DNA of 64,000 nucleotides from Metellina segmentata (taxonomy: Eukaryota > Arthropoda > Arachnida > Araneae > Tetragnathidae): positions 15,198,120-15,262,119 of the forward strand of contig OX375880.1 in NCBI GenBank assembly GCA_947359465.1, given 5' to 3'. Below, piece after piece: positions 1 through 13,120 of the stretch (position 1 is the first letter of the stretch; each line of letters begins with the position of its first letter). The notes beneath the pieces were generated by a model. It did no database searches. It saw only the letters and a program-made list of their open reading frames with translations, and was not told the origin of the DNA. The position numbers and the translations under genes are program-made.

Positions 1-127
1 CACTCTCCCCACATCTCAGTCAAACACCTTTTTATTCCCTTATAAATTACATCGCCTGAGAACTTGGATTGGGAGCTTTGAAATTACAACGCTCCCTCCC
101 ATCTCGCTCGGCAGCACGTTAATTTCT
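1..127. repeat. Partial K-type monomer at left edge
   Basis: The sequence enters inside a K monomer, recognised by TTTTTATTCCCTTATAAATT and the GAAATTACAAC tail. It then runs directly into the first A monomer at 128. The array therefore continues to the left of the window. Confidence 0.9.
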
Positions 128-1751
128 ATGGGAATACTTCACACAAAATACTCTCCCCACATCTCAGTCAAATACCTTTTCATTCCCTTAGAAATTACAT
201 TGCCTGAGAACTTGGATTGGGAGCTTTGGAATACAACGCTCCCTCCCATCTCGCTCGGAAGCACGTTAATTTCTATGGGAATACTGCACACAAAACACTC
301 TCCCCACATCTCAGTCAAACACCTTTTCATTCCCTTAGAAATTACATCGCCTGAGAACTTGGATTGGGAGCTTTGGAATTACAACGCCCCCTCCCATCTC
401 GCTCGGCAGCACGTTAATTTCTATGGGAATATTTCTCACAAAACACTCTCCCCACATCTCAGTCAAACACCTTTTTATTCCCTTAGAAATTACATCGCCT
501 GAGAACTTGGATTGGGAGCTTTGAAATTACAACGCCCCCTCCCATCTCGCTCTCCAGCACGTTAATTTCTATGGGAATTTTTCTCACAAAACACTCTCCC
601 CACATCTCAGTCAAATACCCTTTCATTCCCTAAGAAATTACACCGCCTGAGAACTTGGATTGGGAGCTTTGGAATACAACGTTCCCTCCCATCTCGCTCG
701 GCAGCACGTTAATTTCTATGGGAATACTTAGCACAAAACACTCTCCCCACATCTAAGTCAAATACCTTTTCATTCCCTTAGAAATTATATCGCCTAAGAA
801 CTTGGATTGGGAGCTTTGAAATTACAACGCTCCCTCCCATCTCGCTCGGCAGCACGTTAATTTCTATGGGAATACGTTTAACAAAACACTCTCCCCACAT
901 CTCAGTCATATACCTTTTCATTCCCTTAGAAATTACATCGCCTGAGAATTTGGATTGGGAGCTTTGGAATACAACGCTCCCTCCCATCTCGCTCGGCAGC
1001 ACGTTAATTTCTATGGGAAGTCTTCACACAAAACACTCTCCCCACATCTCAGTCAAACACCTTTTCATTCCCTTAGAAATTACATCGCCTGAGAACTTGG
1101 ATTGGGAGCTTTGAAATTACAACGCTCCCTCCCATCTCGCTCGGCAGCACGTTAATTTCTATGTTAATACATCACACAAAATACTCTCCCCACATCTCAG
1201 TCAAATACCTTTTCATTCCCTTAGAAATTACATCGCCTGAGAACTTGGATTGGGAGCTTTGGAATACAACGCTCCCTCCCATCTCGATCGGCAGCACGTT
1301 AATTTCTATGGGAATACTTCACACAAAACGCTCTCCCCACATCTCAGTCAAACACCTTTTCATTCCCTTAGAAATTACATCGCCTGAGAACTTGGATTGT
1401 GAGCTTTGTAATTACAACGCCCCCTCCCATCTCGCTCGGCAGCACGTTAATTTCTATGGGAATATATCTCACAAAACACTCTCCCCACATCTCAGTCAAA
1501 TACCCTTTCATTCCCTTAGAAATTACATCGCCTGAGAACTTGGATTGGGAGCTTTGGAATTACAACGCTCCCTCCCATATCGCTCGGCAGCACGTTAATT
1601 TCTATGGGAATACTTCACACAAAACACTCTCCCCACATCTCAGTCAAACACCTTTTTATTCCCTTATAAATTACATCGCCTGAGAACTTGGATTGGGAGC
1701 TTTGAAATTACAACGCTCCCTCCCATCTCGCTCGGCAGCACGTTAATTTCT
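128..1751. repeat. HOR unit 1: 11-mer A-B-C-D-E-F-G-H-I-J-K
   Basis: The unit is 1,624 bp long and lacks the L monomer of the canonical 12-mer. E (718) is followed directly by F (866). The H copy at 1161 has CTCGATCGG in place of CTCGCTCGG. Confidence 0.88.
1596..1673. repeat. Example of the monomer's inverted repeat (dyad)
   Basis: The left arm TAATTTCTATGGGAAT straddles the monomer boundary (1596-1611). The right arm lies 46 bp downstream (1658-1673). In the consensus it reads ATTCCCTTAGAAATTA, whose reverse complement matches the left arm at 15 of 16 bases; this K-type copy carries a TTATAAA variant and matches less well. The arms occupy monomer positions 141-148 plus 1-8, and 55-70. The pattern recurs in most copies. 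Whether it forms a cruciform or binds a protein is unknown. Confidence 0.85.
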
Positions 1752-2784
1752 ATGGGAATACTTCACACAAAATACTCTCCCCACATCTCAGTCAAATACC
1801 TTTTCATTCCCTTAGAAATTACATTGCCTGAGAACTTGGATTGGGAGCTTTGGAATACAACGCTCCCTCCCATCTCGCTCGGAAGCACGTTAATTTCTAT
1901 GGGAATACTGCACACAAAACACTCTCCCCACATCTCAGTCAAACACCTTTTCATTCCCTTAGAAATTACATCGCCTGAGAACTTGGATTGGGAGCTTTGG
2001 AATTACAACGCCCCCTCCCATCTCGCTCGGCAGCACGTTAATTTCTATGGGAATATTTCTCACAAAACACTCTCCCCACATCTCAGTCAAACACCTTTTT
2101 ATTCCCTTAGAAATTACATCGCCTGAGAACTTGGATTGGGAGCTTTGAAATTACAACGCCCCCTCCCATCTCGCTCTCCAGCACGTTAATTTCTATGGGA
2201 ATTTTTCTCACAAAACACTCTCCCCACATCTCAGTCAAATACCCTTTCATTCCCTAAGAAATTACATCGCCTGAGAACTTGGATTGGGAGCTTTGGAATA
2301 CAACGTTCCCTCCCATCTCGCTCGGCAGCACGTTAATTTCTATGTTAATACTTCACACAAAATACTCTCCCCACATCTCAGTCAAATACCTTTTCATTCC
2401 CTTAGAAATTACATCGCCTGAGAACTTGGATTGGGAGCTTTGAAATTACAACGCTCCCTCCCATCTCGCTCGGCAGCACGTTAATTTCTATGTTAATACA
2501 TCACACAAAATACTCTCCCCACATCTCAGTCAAATACCTTTTCATTCCCTTAGAAATTACATCGCCTGAGAACTTGGATTGGGAGCTTTGGAATACAACG
2601 CTCCCTCCCATCTCGCTCGGCAGCACGTTAATTTCTATGGGAATACTTCACACAAAACACTCTCCCCACATCTCAGTCAAACACCTTTTTATTCCCTTAT
2701 AAATTACATCGCCTGAGAACTTGGATTGGGAGCTTTGAAATTACAACGCTCCCTCCCATCTCGCTCGGCAGCACGTTAATTTCT
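1752..2784. repeat. HOR unit 2: 7-mer A-B-C-D-L/G-H-K
   Basis: The unit is 1,033 bp. The monomer at 2342 has the L head (ATGTTAATACTTCAC) but a 148-bp GAAATTAC tail, so it looks like an L/G or L/E fusion. I and J are absent and H at 2490 joins K at 2637. D has ACATCGCC instead of the usual ACACCGCC. Confidence 0.85.
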
Positions 2785-4113
2785 ATGGGAATACTTCACA
2801 CAAAATACTCTCCCCACATCTCAGTCAAATACCTTTTCATTCCCTTAGAAATTACATTGCCTGAGAACTTGGATTGGGAGCTTTGGAATACAACGCTCCC
2901 TCCCATCTCGCTCGGCAGCACGTTAATTTCTATGGGAATACTGCACACAAAACACTCTCCCCACATCTCAGTCAAACACCTTTTCATTCCCTTAGAAATT
3001 ACATCGCCTGAGAACTTGGATTGGGAGCTTTGGAATTACAACGCCCCCTCCCATCTCGCTCGGCAGCACGTTAATTTCTATGGGAATATTTCTCACAAAA
3101 CACTCTCCCCACATCTCAGTCAAACACCTTTTTATTCCCTTAGAAATTACATCGCCTGAGAACTTGGATTGGGAGCTTTGAAATTACAACGCCCCCTCCC
3201 ATCTCGCTCTCCAGCACGTTAATTTCTATGGGAATTTTTCTCACAAAACACTCTCCCCACATCTCAGTCAAATACCCTTTCATTCCCTAAGAAATTACAC
3301 CGCCTGAGAACTTGGATTGGGAGCTTTGGAATACAACGTTCCCTCCCATCTCGCTCGGCAGCACGTTAATTTCTATGGGAATACTTCACACAAAACACTC
3401 TCCCCACATCTCAGTCATATACCTTTTCATTCCCTTAGAAATTACATCGCCTGAGAACTTGGATTGGGAGCTTTGAAATTACAACGCTCCCTCCCATCTC
3501 GCTCGGCAGCACGTTAATTTCTATGTTAATACATCACACAAAATACTCTCCCCACATCTCAGTCAAATACCTTTTCATTCCCTTAGAAATTACATCGCCT
3601 GAGAACTTGGATTGGGAGCTTTGGAATACAACGCTCCCTCCCATCTCGCTCGGCAGCACGTTAATTTCTATGGGAATACTTCACACAAAACGCTCTCCCC
3701 ACATCTCAGTCAAACACCTTTTCATTCCCTTAGAAATTACATCGCCTGAGAACTTGGATTGTGAGCTTTGTAATTACAACGCCCCCTCCCATCTCGCTCG
3801 GCAGCACGTTAATTTCTATGGGAATATATCTCACAAAACACTCTCCCCACATCTCAGTCAAATATACTTTCATTACCTTAGAAATTACATCGCCTGAGAA
3901 CTTGGATTGGGAGCTTTGGAATTACAACGCTCCCTCCCATATCGCTCGGCAGCACGTTAATTTCTATGGGAATACTTCACACAAAACACTCTCCCCACAT
4001 CTCAGTCAAACACCTTTTTATTCCCTTATAAATTACATCGCCTGAGAACTTGGATTGGGAGCTTTGAAATTACAACGCTCCCTCCCATCTCGCTCGGCAG
4101 CACGTTAATTTCT
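2785..4113. repeat. HOR unit 3: 9-mer A-B-C-D-M-H-I-J'-K
   Basis: The unit is 1,329 bp. M at 3375 carries the F-type CATATACC with an ACTTCAC head and a GAAATTAC tail. The J' copy reads AAATATACTTTCATTACC, a variant shared with the J copy at 8839. Confidence 0.85.
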
Positions 4114-5738
4114 ATGGGAATACTTCACACAAAATACTCTCCCCACATCTCAGTCAAATACCTTTTCATTCCCTTAGAAATTACATTGCCTGAGAACTTG
4201 GATTGGGAGCTTTGGAATACAACGCTCCCTCCCATCTCGCTCGGAAGCACGTTAATTTCTATGGGAATACTGCACACAAAACACTCTCCCCACATCTCAG
4301 TCAAACACCTTTTCATTCCCTTAGAAATTACATCGCCTGAGAACTTGGATTGGGAGCTTTGGAATTACAACGCCCCCTCCCATCTCGCTCGGCAGCACGT
4401 TAATTTCTATGGGAATATTTCTCACAAAACACTCTCCCCACATCTCAGTCAAACACCTTTTTATTCCCTTAGAAATTACATCGCCTGAGAACTTGGATTG
4501 GGAGCTTTGAAATTACAACGCCCCCTCCCATCTCGCTCTCCAGCACGTTAATTTCTATGGGAATTTTTCTCACAAAACACTCTCCCCACATCTCAGTCAA
4601 ATACCCTTTCATTCCCTAAGAAATTACACCGCCTGAGAACTTGGATTGGGAGCTTTGGAATACAACGTTCCCTCCCATCTCGCTCGGCAGCACGTTAATT
4701 TCTATGGGAATACTTAGCACAAAACACTCTCCCCACATCTAAGTCAAATACCTTTTCATTCCCTTAGAAATTATATCGCCTAAGAACTTGGATTGGGAGC
4801 TTTGAAATTACAACGCTCCCTCCCATCTCGCTCGGCAGCACGTTAATTTCTATGTTAATACTTCACACAAAATACTCTCCCCACATCTCAGTCAAATACC
4901 TTTTCATTCCCTTAGAAATTACATCGCCTGAGAACTTGGATTGGGAGCTTTGGAATACAACGCTCCCTCCCATCTCGCTCGGCAGCACGTTAATTTCTAT
5001 GGGAATACTTCACACAAAACGCTCTCCCCACATCTCAGTCAAACACCTTTTCATTCCCTTAGAAATTACATCGCCTGAGAACTTGGATTGTGAGCTTTGT
5101 AATTACAACGCCCCCTCCCATCTCGCTCGGCAGCACGTTAATTTCTATGGGAATATATCTCACAAAACACTCTCCCCACATCTCAGTCAAATACCCTTTC
5201 ATTACCTTAGAAATTACATCGCCTGAGAACTTGGATTGGGAGCTTTGGAATTACAACGCTCCCTCCCATATCGCTCGGCAGCACGTTAATTTCTATGGGA
5301 ATACTTCACACAAAACACTCTCCCCACATCTCAGTCAAACACCTTTTTATTCCCTTATAAATTACATCGCCTGAGAACTTGGATTGGGAGCTTTGAAATT
5401 ACAACGCTCCCTCCCATCTCGCTCGGCAGCACGTTAATTTCTATGGGAATACTTCACACAAAATACTCTCCCCACATCTCAGTCAAATACCTTTTCATTC
5501 CCTTAGAAATTACATTGCCTGAGAACTTGGATTGGGAGCTTTGGAATTACAACGCTCCCTCCCATATCGCTCGGCAGCACGTTAATTTCTATGGGAATAC
5601 TTCACACAAAACACTCTCCCCACATCTCAGTCAAACACCTTTTTATTCCCTTATAAATTACATCGCCTGAGAACTTGGATTGGGAGCTTTGAAATTACAA
5701 CGCTCCCTCCCATCTCGCTCGGCAGCACGTTAATTTCT
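4114..5738. repeat. HOR unit 4+5: 11-mer built as 9-mer plus 2-mer, copy 1
   Basis: This 1,625-bp block is A-B-C-D-E-L/H-I-J-K followed by an A/J fusion monomer (5443) and K (5591). The L/H monomer at 4852 has the L head but the CGCTCCC tail of H. The A/J monomer has A's ACATTGCC and J's GGAATTAC plus CATATCGC. The adjacent block from 5739 repeats it. Confidence 0.88.
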
Positions 5739-7363
5739 ATGGGAATACTTCACACAAAATACTCTCCCCACATCTCAGTCAAATACCTTTTCATTCCCTT
5801 AGAAATTACATTGCCTGAGAACTTGGATTGGGAGCTTTGGAATACAACGCTCCCTCCCATCTCGCTCGGCAGCACGTTAATTTCTATGGGAATACTGCAC
5901 ACAAAACACTCTCCCCACATCTCAGTCAAACACCTTTTCATTCCCTTAGAAATTACATCGCCTGAGAACTTGGATTGGGAGCTTTGGAATTACAACGCCC
6001 CCTCCCATCTCGCTCGGCAGCACGTTAATTTCTATGGGAATATTTCTCACAAAACACTCTCCCCACATCTCAGTCAAACACCTTTTTATTCCCTTAGAAA
6101 TTACATCGCCTGAGAACTTGGATTGGGAGCTTTGAAATTACAACGCCCCCTCCCATCTCGCTCTCCAGCACGTTAATTTCTATGGGAATTTTTCTCACAA
6201 AACACTCTCCCCACATCTCAGTCAAATACCCTTTCATTCCCTAAGAAATTACACCGCCTGAGAACTTGGATTGGGAGCTTTGGAATACAACGTTCCCTCC
6301 CATCTCGCTCGGCAGCACGTTAATTTCTATGGGAATACTTAGCACAAAACACTCTCCCCACATCTAAGTCAAATACCTTTTCATTCCCTTAGAAATTATA
6401 TCGCCTAAGAACTTGGATTGGGAGCTTTGAAATTACAACGCTCCCTCCCATCTCGCTCGGCAGCACGTTAATTTCTATGTTAATACTTCACACAAAATAC
6501 TCTCCCCACATCTCAGTCAAATACCTTTTCATTCCCTTAGAAATTACATCGCCTGAGAACTTGGATTGGGAGCTTTGGAATACAACGCTCCCTCCCATCT
6601 CGCTCGGCAGCACGTTAATTTCTATGGGAATACTTCACACAAAACGCTCTCCCCACATCTCAGTCAAACACCTTTTCATTCCCTTAGAAATTACATCGCC
6701 TGAGAACTTGGATTGTGAGCTTTGTAATTACAACGCCCCCTCCCATCTCGCTCGGCAGCACGTTAATTTCTATGGGAATATATCTCACAAAACACTCTCC
6801 CCACATCTCAGTCAAATACCCTTTCATTACCTTAGAAATTACATCGCCTGAGAACTTGGATTGGGAGCTTTGGAATTACAACGCTCCCTCCCATATCGCT
6901 CGGCAGCACGTTAATTTCTATGGGAATACTTCACACAAAACACTCTCCCCACATCTCAGTCAAACACCTTTTTATTCCCTTATAAATTACATCGCCTGAG
7001 AACTTGGATTGGGAGCTTTGAAATTACAACGCTCCCTCCCATCTCGCTCGGCAGCACGTTAATTTCTATGGGAATACTTCACACAAAATACTCTCCCCAC
7101 ATCTCAGTCAAATACCTTTTCATTCCCTTAGAAATTACATTGCCTGAGAACTTGGATTGGGAGCTTTGGAATTACAACGCTCCCTCCCATATCGCTCGGC
7201 AGCACGTTAATTTCTATGGGAATACTTCACACAAAACACTCTCCCCACATCTCAGTCAAACACCTTTTTATTCCCTTATAAATTACATCGCCTGAGAACT
7301 TGGATTGGGAGCTTTGAAATTACAACGCTCCCTCCCATCTCGCTCGGCAGCACGTTAATTTCT
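5739..7363. repeat. HOR unit 6+7: 11-mer built as 9-mer plus 2-mer, copy 2
   Basis: This is a direct tandem copy of the preceding 1,625-bp block at the same length, with L/H at 6477 and A/J at 7068. One difference I see is CTCGGCAGC here against CTCGGAAGC at the end of the A monomer in copy 1. Confidence 0.88.
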
Positions 7364-9134
7364 ATGGGAATACTTCACACAAAATACTCTCCCCACATCT
7401 CAGTCAAATACCTTTTCATTCCCTTAGAAATTACATTGCCTGAGAACTTGGATTGGGAGCTTTGGAATACAACGCTCCCTCCCATCTCGCTCGGCAGCAC
7501 GTTAATTTCTATGGGAATACTGCACACAAAACACTCTCCCCACATCTCAGTCAAACACCTTTTCATTCCCTTAGAAATTACATCGCCTGAGAACTTGGAT
7601 TGGGAGCTTTGGAATTACAACGCCCCCTCCCATCTCGCTCGGCAGCACGTTAATTTCTATGGGAATATTTCTCACAAAACACTCTCCCCACATCTCAGTC
7701 AAATACCTTTTCATTCCCTTAGAAATTACATCGCCTGAGAACTTGGATTGGGAGCTTTGGAATACAACGCTCCCTCCCATCTCGCTCGGCAGCACGTTAA
7801 TTTCTATGGGAATATTTCTCACAAAACACTCTCCCCACATCTCAGTCAAACACCTTTTTATTCCCTTAGAAATTACATCGCCTGAGAACTTGGATTGGGA
7901 GCTTTGAAATTACAACGCCCCCTCCCATCTCGCTCTCCAGCACGTTAATTTCTATGGGAATTTTTCTCACAAAACACTCTCCCCACATCTCAGTCAAATA
8001 CCCTTTCATTCCCTAAGAAATTACACCGCCTGAGAACTTGGATTGGGAGCTTTGGAATACAACGTTCCCTCCCATCTCGCTCGGCAGCACGTTAATTTCT
8101 ATGGGAATACTTAGCACAAAACACTCTCCCCACATCTAAGTCAAATACCTTTTCATTCCCTTAGAAATTATATCGCCTAAGAACTTGGATTGGGAGCTTT
8201 GATATTACAACGCTCCCTCCCATCTCGCTCGGCAGCACGTTAATTTCTATGTTAATACTTCACACAAAATACTCTCCCCACATCTCAGTCAAATACCTTT
8301 TCATTCCCTTAGAAATTACATCGCCTGAGAACTTGGATTGGGAGCTTTGGAATACAACGCTACCTCCCATCTCGCTCGGCAGCACGTTAATTTCTATGGG
8401 AATACTTCACACAAAACACTCTCCCCACATCTCAGTCATATACCTTTTCATTCCCTTAGAAATTACATCGCCTGAGAACTTGGATTGGGAGCTTTGAAAT
8501 TACAACGCTCCCTCCCATCTCGCTCGGCAGCACGTTAATTTCTATGTTAATACATCACACAAAATACTCTCCCCACATCTCAGTCAAATACCTTTTCATT
8601 CCCTTAGAAATTACATCGCCTGAGAACTTGGATTGGGAGCTTTTGAATACAACGCTCCCTCCCATCTCGCTCGGCAGCACGTTAATTTCTATGGGAATAC
8701 TTCACACAAAACGCTCTCCCCACATCTCAGTCAAACACCTTTTCATTCCCTTAGAAATTACATCGCCTGAGAACTTGGATTGTGAGCTTTGTAATTACAA
8801 CGCCCCCTCCCATCTCGCTCGGCAGCACGTTAATTTCTATGGGAATATATCTCACAAAACACTCTCCCCACATCTCAGTCAAATATACTTTCATTACCTT
8901 AGAAATTACATCGCCTGAGAACTTGGATTGGGAGCTTTGGAATTACAACGCTCCCTCCCATATCGCTCGGCAGCACGTTAATTTCTATGGGAATACTTCA
9001 CACAAAACACTCTCCCCACATCTCAGTCAAACACCTTTTTATTCCCTTATAAATTACATCGCCTGAGAACTTGGATTGGGAGCTTTGAAATTACAACGCT
9101 CCCTCCCATCTCGCTCGGCAGCACGTTAATTTCT
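7364..9134. repeat. HOR unit 8: alternative 12-mer A-B-C1-C-D-E-L-M-H-I-J'-K
   Basis: The unit is 1,771 bp, the canonical length, but has a different order. C1 at 7659 has the C head (ATTTCTCAC) with CAAATACC and a 147-bp GGAATAC tail, as expected from fusing the C2 and H pair seen in the 13-mers at 18,286 and 25,520. M replaces F and G. H at 8544 reads CTTTTGAATAC and E at 8101 ends TTTGATATTAC. Confidence 0.85.
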
Positions 9135-10463
9135 ATGGGAATACTTCACACAAAATACTCTCCCCACATCTCAGTCAAATACCTTTTCATTCCCTTAGAA
9201 ATTACATTGCCTGAGAACTTGGATTGGGAGCTTTGGAATACAACGCTCCCTCCCATCTCGCTCGGAAGCACGTTAATTTCTATGGGAATACTGCACACAA
9301 AACACTCTCCCCACATCTCAGTCAAACACCTTTTCATTCCCTTAGAAATTACATCGCCTGAGAACTTGGATTGGGAGCTTTGGAATTACAACGCCCCCTC
9401 CCATCTCGCTCGGCAGCACGTTAATTTCTATGGGAATATTTCTCACAAAACACTCTCCCCACATCTCAGTCAAACACCTTTTTATTCCCTTAGAAATTAC
9501 ATCGCCTGAGAACTTGGATTGGGAGCTTTGAAATTACAACGCCCCCTCCCATCTCGCTCTCCAGCACGTTAATTTCTATGGGAATTTTTCTCACAAAACA
9601 CTCTCCCCACATCTCAGTCAAATACCCTTTCATTCCCTAAGAAATTACACCGCCTGAGAACTTGGATTGGGAGCTTTGGAATACAACGTTCCCTCCCATC
9701 TCGCTCGGCAGCACGTTAATTTCTATGGGAATACTTAGCACAAAACACTCTCCCCACATCTAAGTCAAATACCTTTTCATTCCCTTAGAAATTATATCGC
9801 CTAAGAACTTGGATTGGGAGCTTTGAAATTACAACGCTCCCTCCCATCTCGCTCGGCAGCACGTTAATTTCTATGTTAATACTTCACACAAAATACTCTC
9901 CCCACATCTCAGTCAAATACCTTTTCATTCCCTTAGAAATTACATCGCCTGAGAACTTGGATTGGGAGCTTTGGAATACAACGCTCCCTCCCATCTCGCT
10001 CGGCAGCACGTTAATTTCTATGGGAATACTTCACACAAAACGCTCTCCCCACATCTCAGTCAAACACCTTTTCATTCCCTTAGAAATTACATCGCCTGAG
10101 AACTTGGATTGTGAGCTTTGTAATTACAACGCCCCCTCCCATCTCGCTCGGCAGCACGTTAATTTCTATGGGAATATATCTCACAAAACACTCTCCCCAC
10201 ATCTCAGTCAAATACCCTTTCATTACCTTAGAAATTACATCGCCTGAGAACTTGGATTGGGAGCTTTGGAATTACAACGCTCCCTCCCATATCGCTCGGC
10301 AGCACGTTAATTTCTATGGGAATACTTCACACAAAACACTCTCCCCACATCTCAGTCAAACACCTTTTTATTCCCTTATAAATTACATCGCCTGAGAACT
10401 TGGATTGGGAGCTTTGAAATTACAACGCTCCCTCCCATCTCGCTCGGCAGCACGTTAATTTCT
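9135..10463. repeat. HOR unit 9: 9-mer A-B-C-D-E-L/H-I-J-K
   Basis: The unit is 1,329 bp and has the same order as the 9-mers starting at 4114 and 5739, including the L/H fusion (9873) and J with CATTACC. It keeps CTCGGAAGC like the 4114 copy. Confidence 0.86.
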
Positions 10464-12086
10464 ATGGGAATACTTCACACAAAATACTCTCCCCACATCT
10501 CAGTCAAATACCTTTTCATTCCCTTAGAAATTACATTGCCTGAGAACTTGGATTGGGAGCTTTGGAATACAACGCTCCCTCCCATCTCGCTCGGAAGCAC
10601 GTTAATTTCTATGGGAATACTGCACACAAAACACTCTCCCCACATCTCAGTCAAACACCTTTTCATTCCCTTAGAAATTACATCGCCTGAGAACTTGGAT
10701 TGGGAGCTTTGGAATTACAACGCCCCCTCCCATCTCGCTCGGCAGCACGTTAATTTCTATGGGAATATTTCTCACAAAACACTCTCCCCACATCTCAGTC
10801 AAACACCTTTTTATTCCCTTAGAAATTACATCGCCTGAGAACTTGGATTGGGAGCTTTGAAATTACAACGCCCCCTCCCATCTCGCTCTCCAGCACGTTA
10901 ATTTCTATGGGAATTTTTCTCACAAAACACTCTCCCCACATCTCAGTCAAATACCCTTTCATTCCCTAAGAAATTACACCGCCTGAGAACTTGGATTGGG
11001 AGCTTTGGAATACAACGTTCCCTCCCATCTCGCTCGGCAGCACGTTAATTTCTATGGGAATACTTAGCACAAAACACTCTCCCCACATCTAAGTCAAATA
11101 CCTTTTCATTCCCTTAGAAATTATATCGCCTAAGAACTTGGATTGGGAGCTTTGAAATTACAACGCTCCCTCCCATCTCGCTCGGCAGCACGTTAATTTC
11201 TATGTTAATACTTCACACAAAATACTCTCCCCACATCTCAGTCAAATACCTTTTCATTCCCTTAGAAATTACATCGCCTGAGAACTTGGATTGGGAGCTT
11301 TGGAATACAACGCTACCTCCCATCTCGCTCGGCAGCACGTTAATTTCTATGGGAATACGTTTAACAAAACACTCTCCCCACATCTCAGTCATATACCTTT
11401 TCATTCCCTTAGAAATTACATCGCCTGAGAATTTGGATTGGGAGCTTTGGAATACAACGCTCCCTCCCATCTCGCTCGGCAGCACGTTAATTTCTATGGG
11501 AAGTCTTCACACAAAACACTCTCCCCACATCTCAGTCAAACACCTTTTCATTCCCTTAGAAATTACATCGCCTGAGAACTTGGATTGGGAGCTTTGAAAT
11601 TACAACGCTCCCTCCCATCTCGCTCGGCAGCACGTTAATTTCTATGTTAATACATCACACAAAATACTCTCCCCACATCTCAGTCAAATACCTTTTCATT
11701 CCCTTAGAAATTACATCGCCTGAGAACTTGGATTGGGAGCTTTGGAATACAACGCTCCCTCCCATCTCGCTCGGCAGCACGTTAATTTCTATGGGAATAC
11801 TTCACACAAAACGCTCTCCCCACATCTCAGTCAAACACCTTTTCATTCCCTTAGAAATTACATCGCCTGAGAACTTGGATTGTGAGCTTTGTAATTACAA
11901 CGCCCCCTCCCATCTCGCTCGGCAGCACGTTAATTTCTATGGGAATATATCTCACAAAACACTCTCCCCACATCTCAGTCAAATACCCTTTCATTCCCTT
12001 AGAAATTACATCGCCTGAGAACTTGGATTGGGAGCTTTGGAATTACAACGCTCCCTCCCATATCGCTCGGCAGCACGTTAATTTCT
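10464..12086. repeat. HOR unit 10: 11-mer A-B-C-D-E-L-F-G-H-I-J (no K)
   Basis: The unit is 1,623 bp. J at 11939 runs straight into the next A at 12087, so K is missing. This unit supplies the left parent of the 3,394-bp tandem duplication described separately. Confidence 0.86.
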
Positions 12087-13120
12087 ATGGGAATACTTCA
12101 CACAAAATACTCTCCCCACATCTCAGTCAAATACCTTTTCATTCCCTTAGAAATTACATTGCCTGAGAACTTGGATTGGGAGCTTTGGAATACAACGCTC
12201 CCTCCCATCTCGCTCGGCAGCACGTTAATTTCTATGGGAATACTGCACACAAAACACTCTCCCCACATCTCAGTCAAACACCTTTTCATTCCCTTAGAAA
12301 TTACATCGCCTGAGAACTTGGATTGGGAGCTTTGGAATTACAACGCCCCCTCCCATCTCGCTCGGCAGCACGTTAATTTCTATGGGAATATTTCTCACAA
12401 AACACTCTCCCCACATCTCAGTCAAACACCTTTTCATTCCCTTAGAAATTACATCGCCTGAGAACTTGGATTGGGAGCTTTGAAATTACAACGCTCCCTC
12501 CCATCTCGCTCGGCAGAACGTTAATTTCTATGTTAATACATCACACAAAATACTCTCCCCACATCTCAGTCAAATACCTTTTCATTCCCTTAGAAATTAC
12601 ATCGCCTGAGAACTTGGATTGGAAGCTTTGGAATACAACGCTCCCTCCCATCTCGCTCGGCAGCACGTTAATTTCTATGGGAATACTTCACACAAAACGC
12701 TCTCCCCACATCTCAGTCAAACACCTTTTCATTCCCTTAGAAATTACATCGCCTGAGAACTTGGATTGTGAGCTTTGTAATTACAACGCCCCCTCCCATC
12801 TCGCTCGGCAGCACGTTAATTTCTATGGGAATATATCTCACAAAACACTCTCCCCACATCTCAGTCAAATACCCTTTCATTCCCTTAGAAATTACATCGC
12901 CTGAGAACTTGGATTGGGAGCTTTGGAATTACAACGCTCCCTCCCATATCGCTCGGCAGCACGTTAATTTCTATGGGAATACTTCACACAAAACACTCTC
13001 CCCACATCTCAGTCAAACACCTTTTTATTCCCTTATAAATTACATCGCCTGAGAACTTGGATTGGGAGCTTTGAAATTACAACGCTCCCTCCCATCTCGC
13101 TCGGCAGCACGTTAATTTCT
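12087..13120. repeat. HOR unit 11: 7-mer A-B-C2-H-I-J-K
   Basis: The unit is 1,034 bp. C2 at 12382 has the C head but TTTTCATT and CGCTCCC, and ends GGCAGAACGTT, a private base. H at 12530 reads TTGGAAGCTTTGG. Both private variants recur 3,394 bp downstream. Confidence 0.86.
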
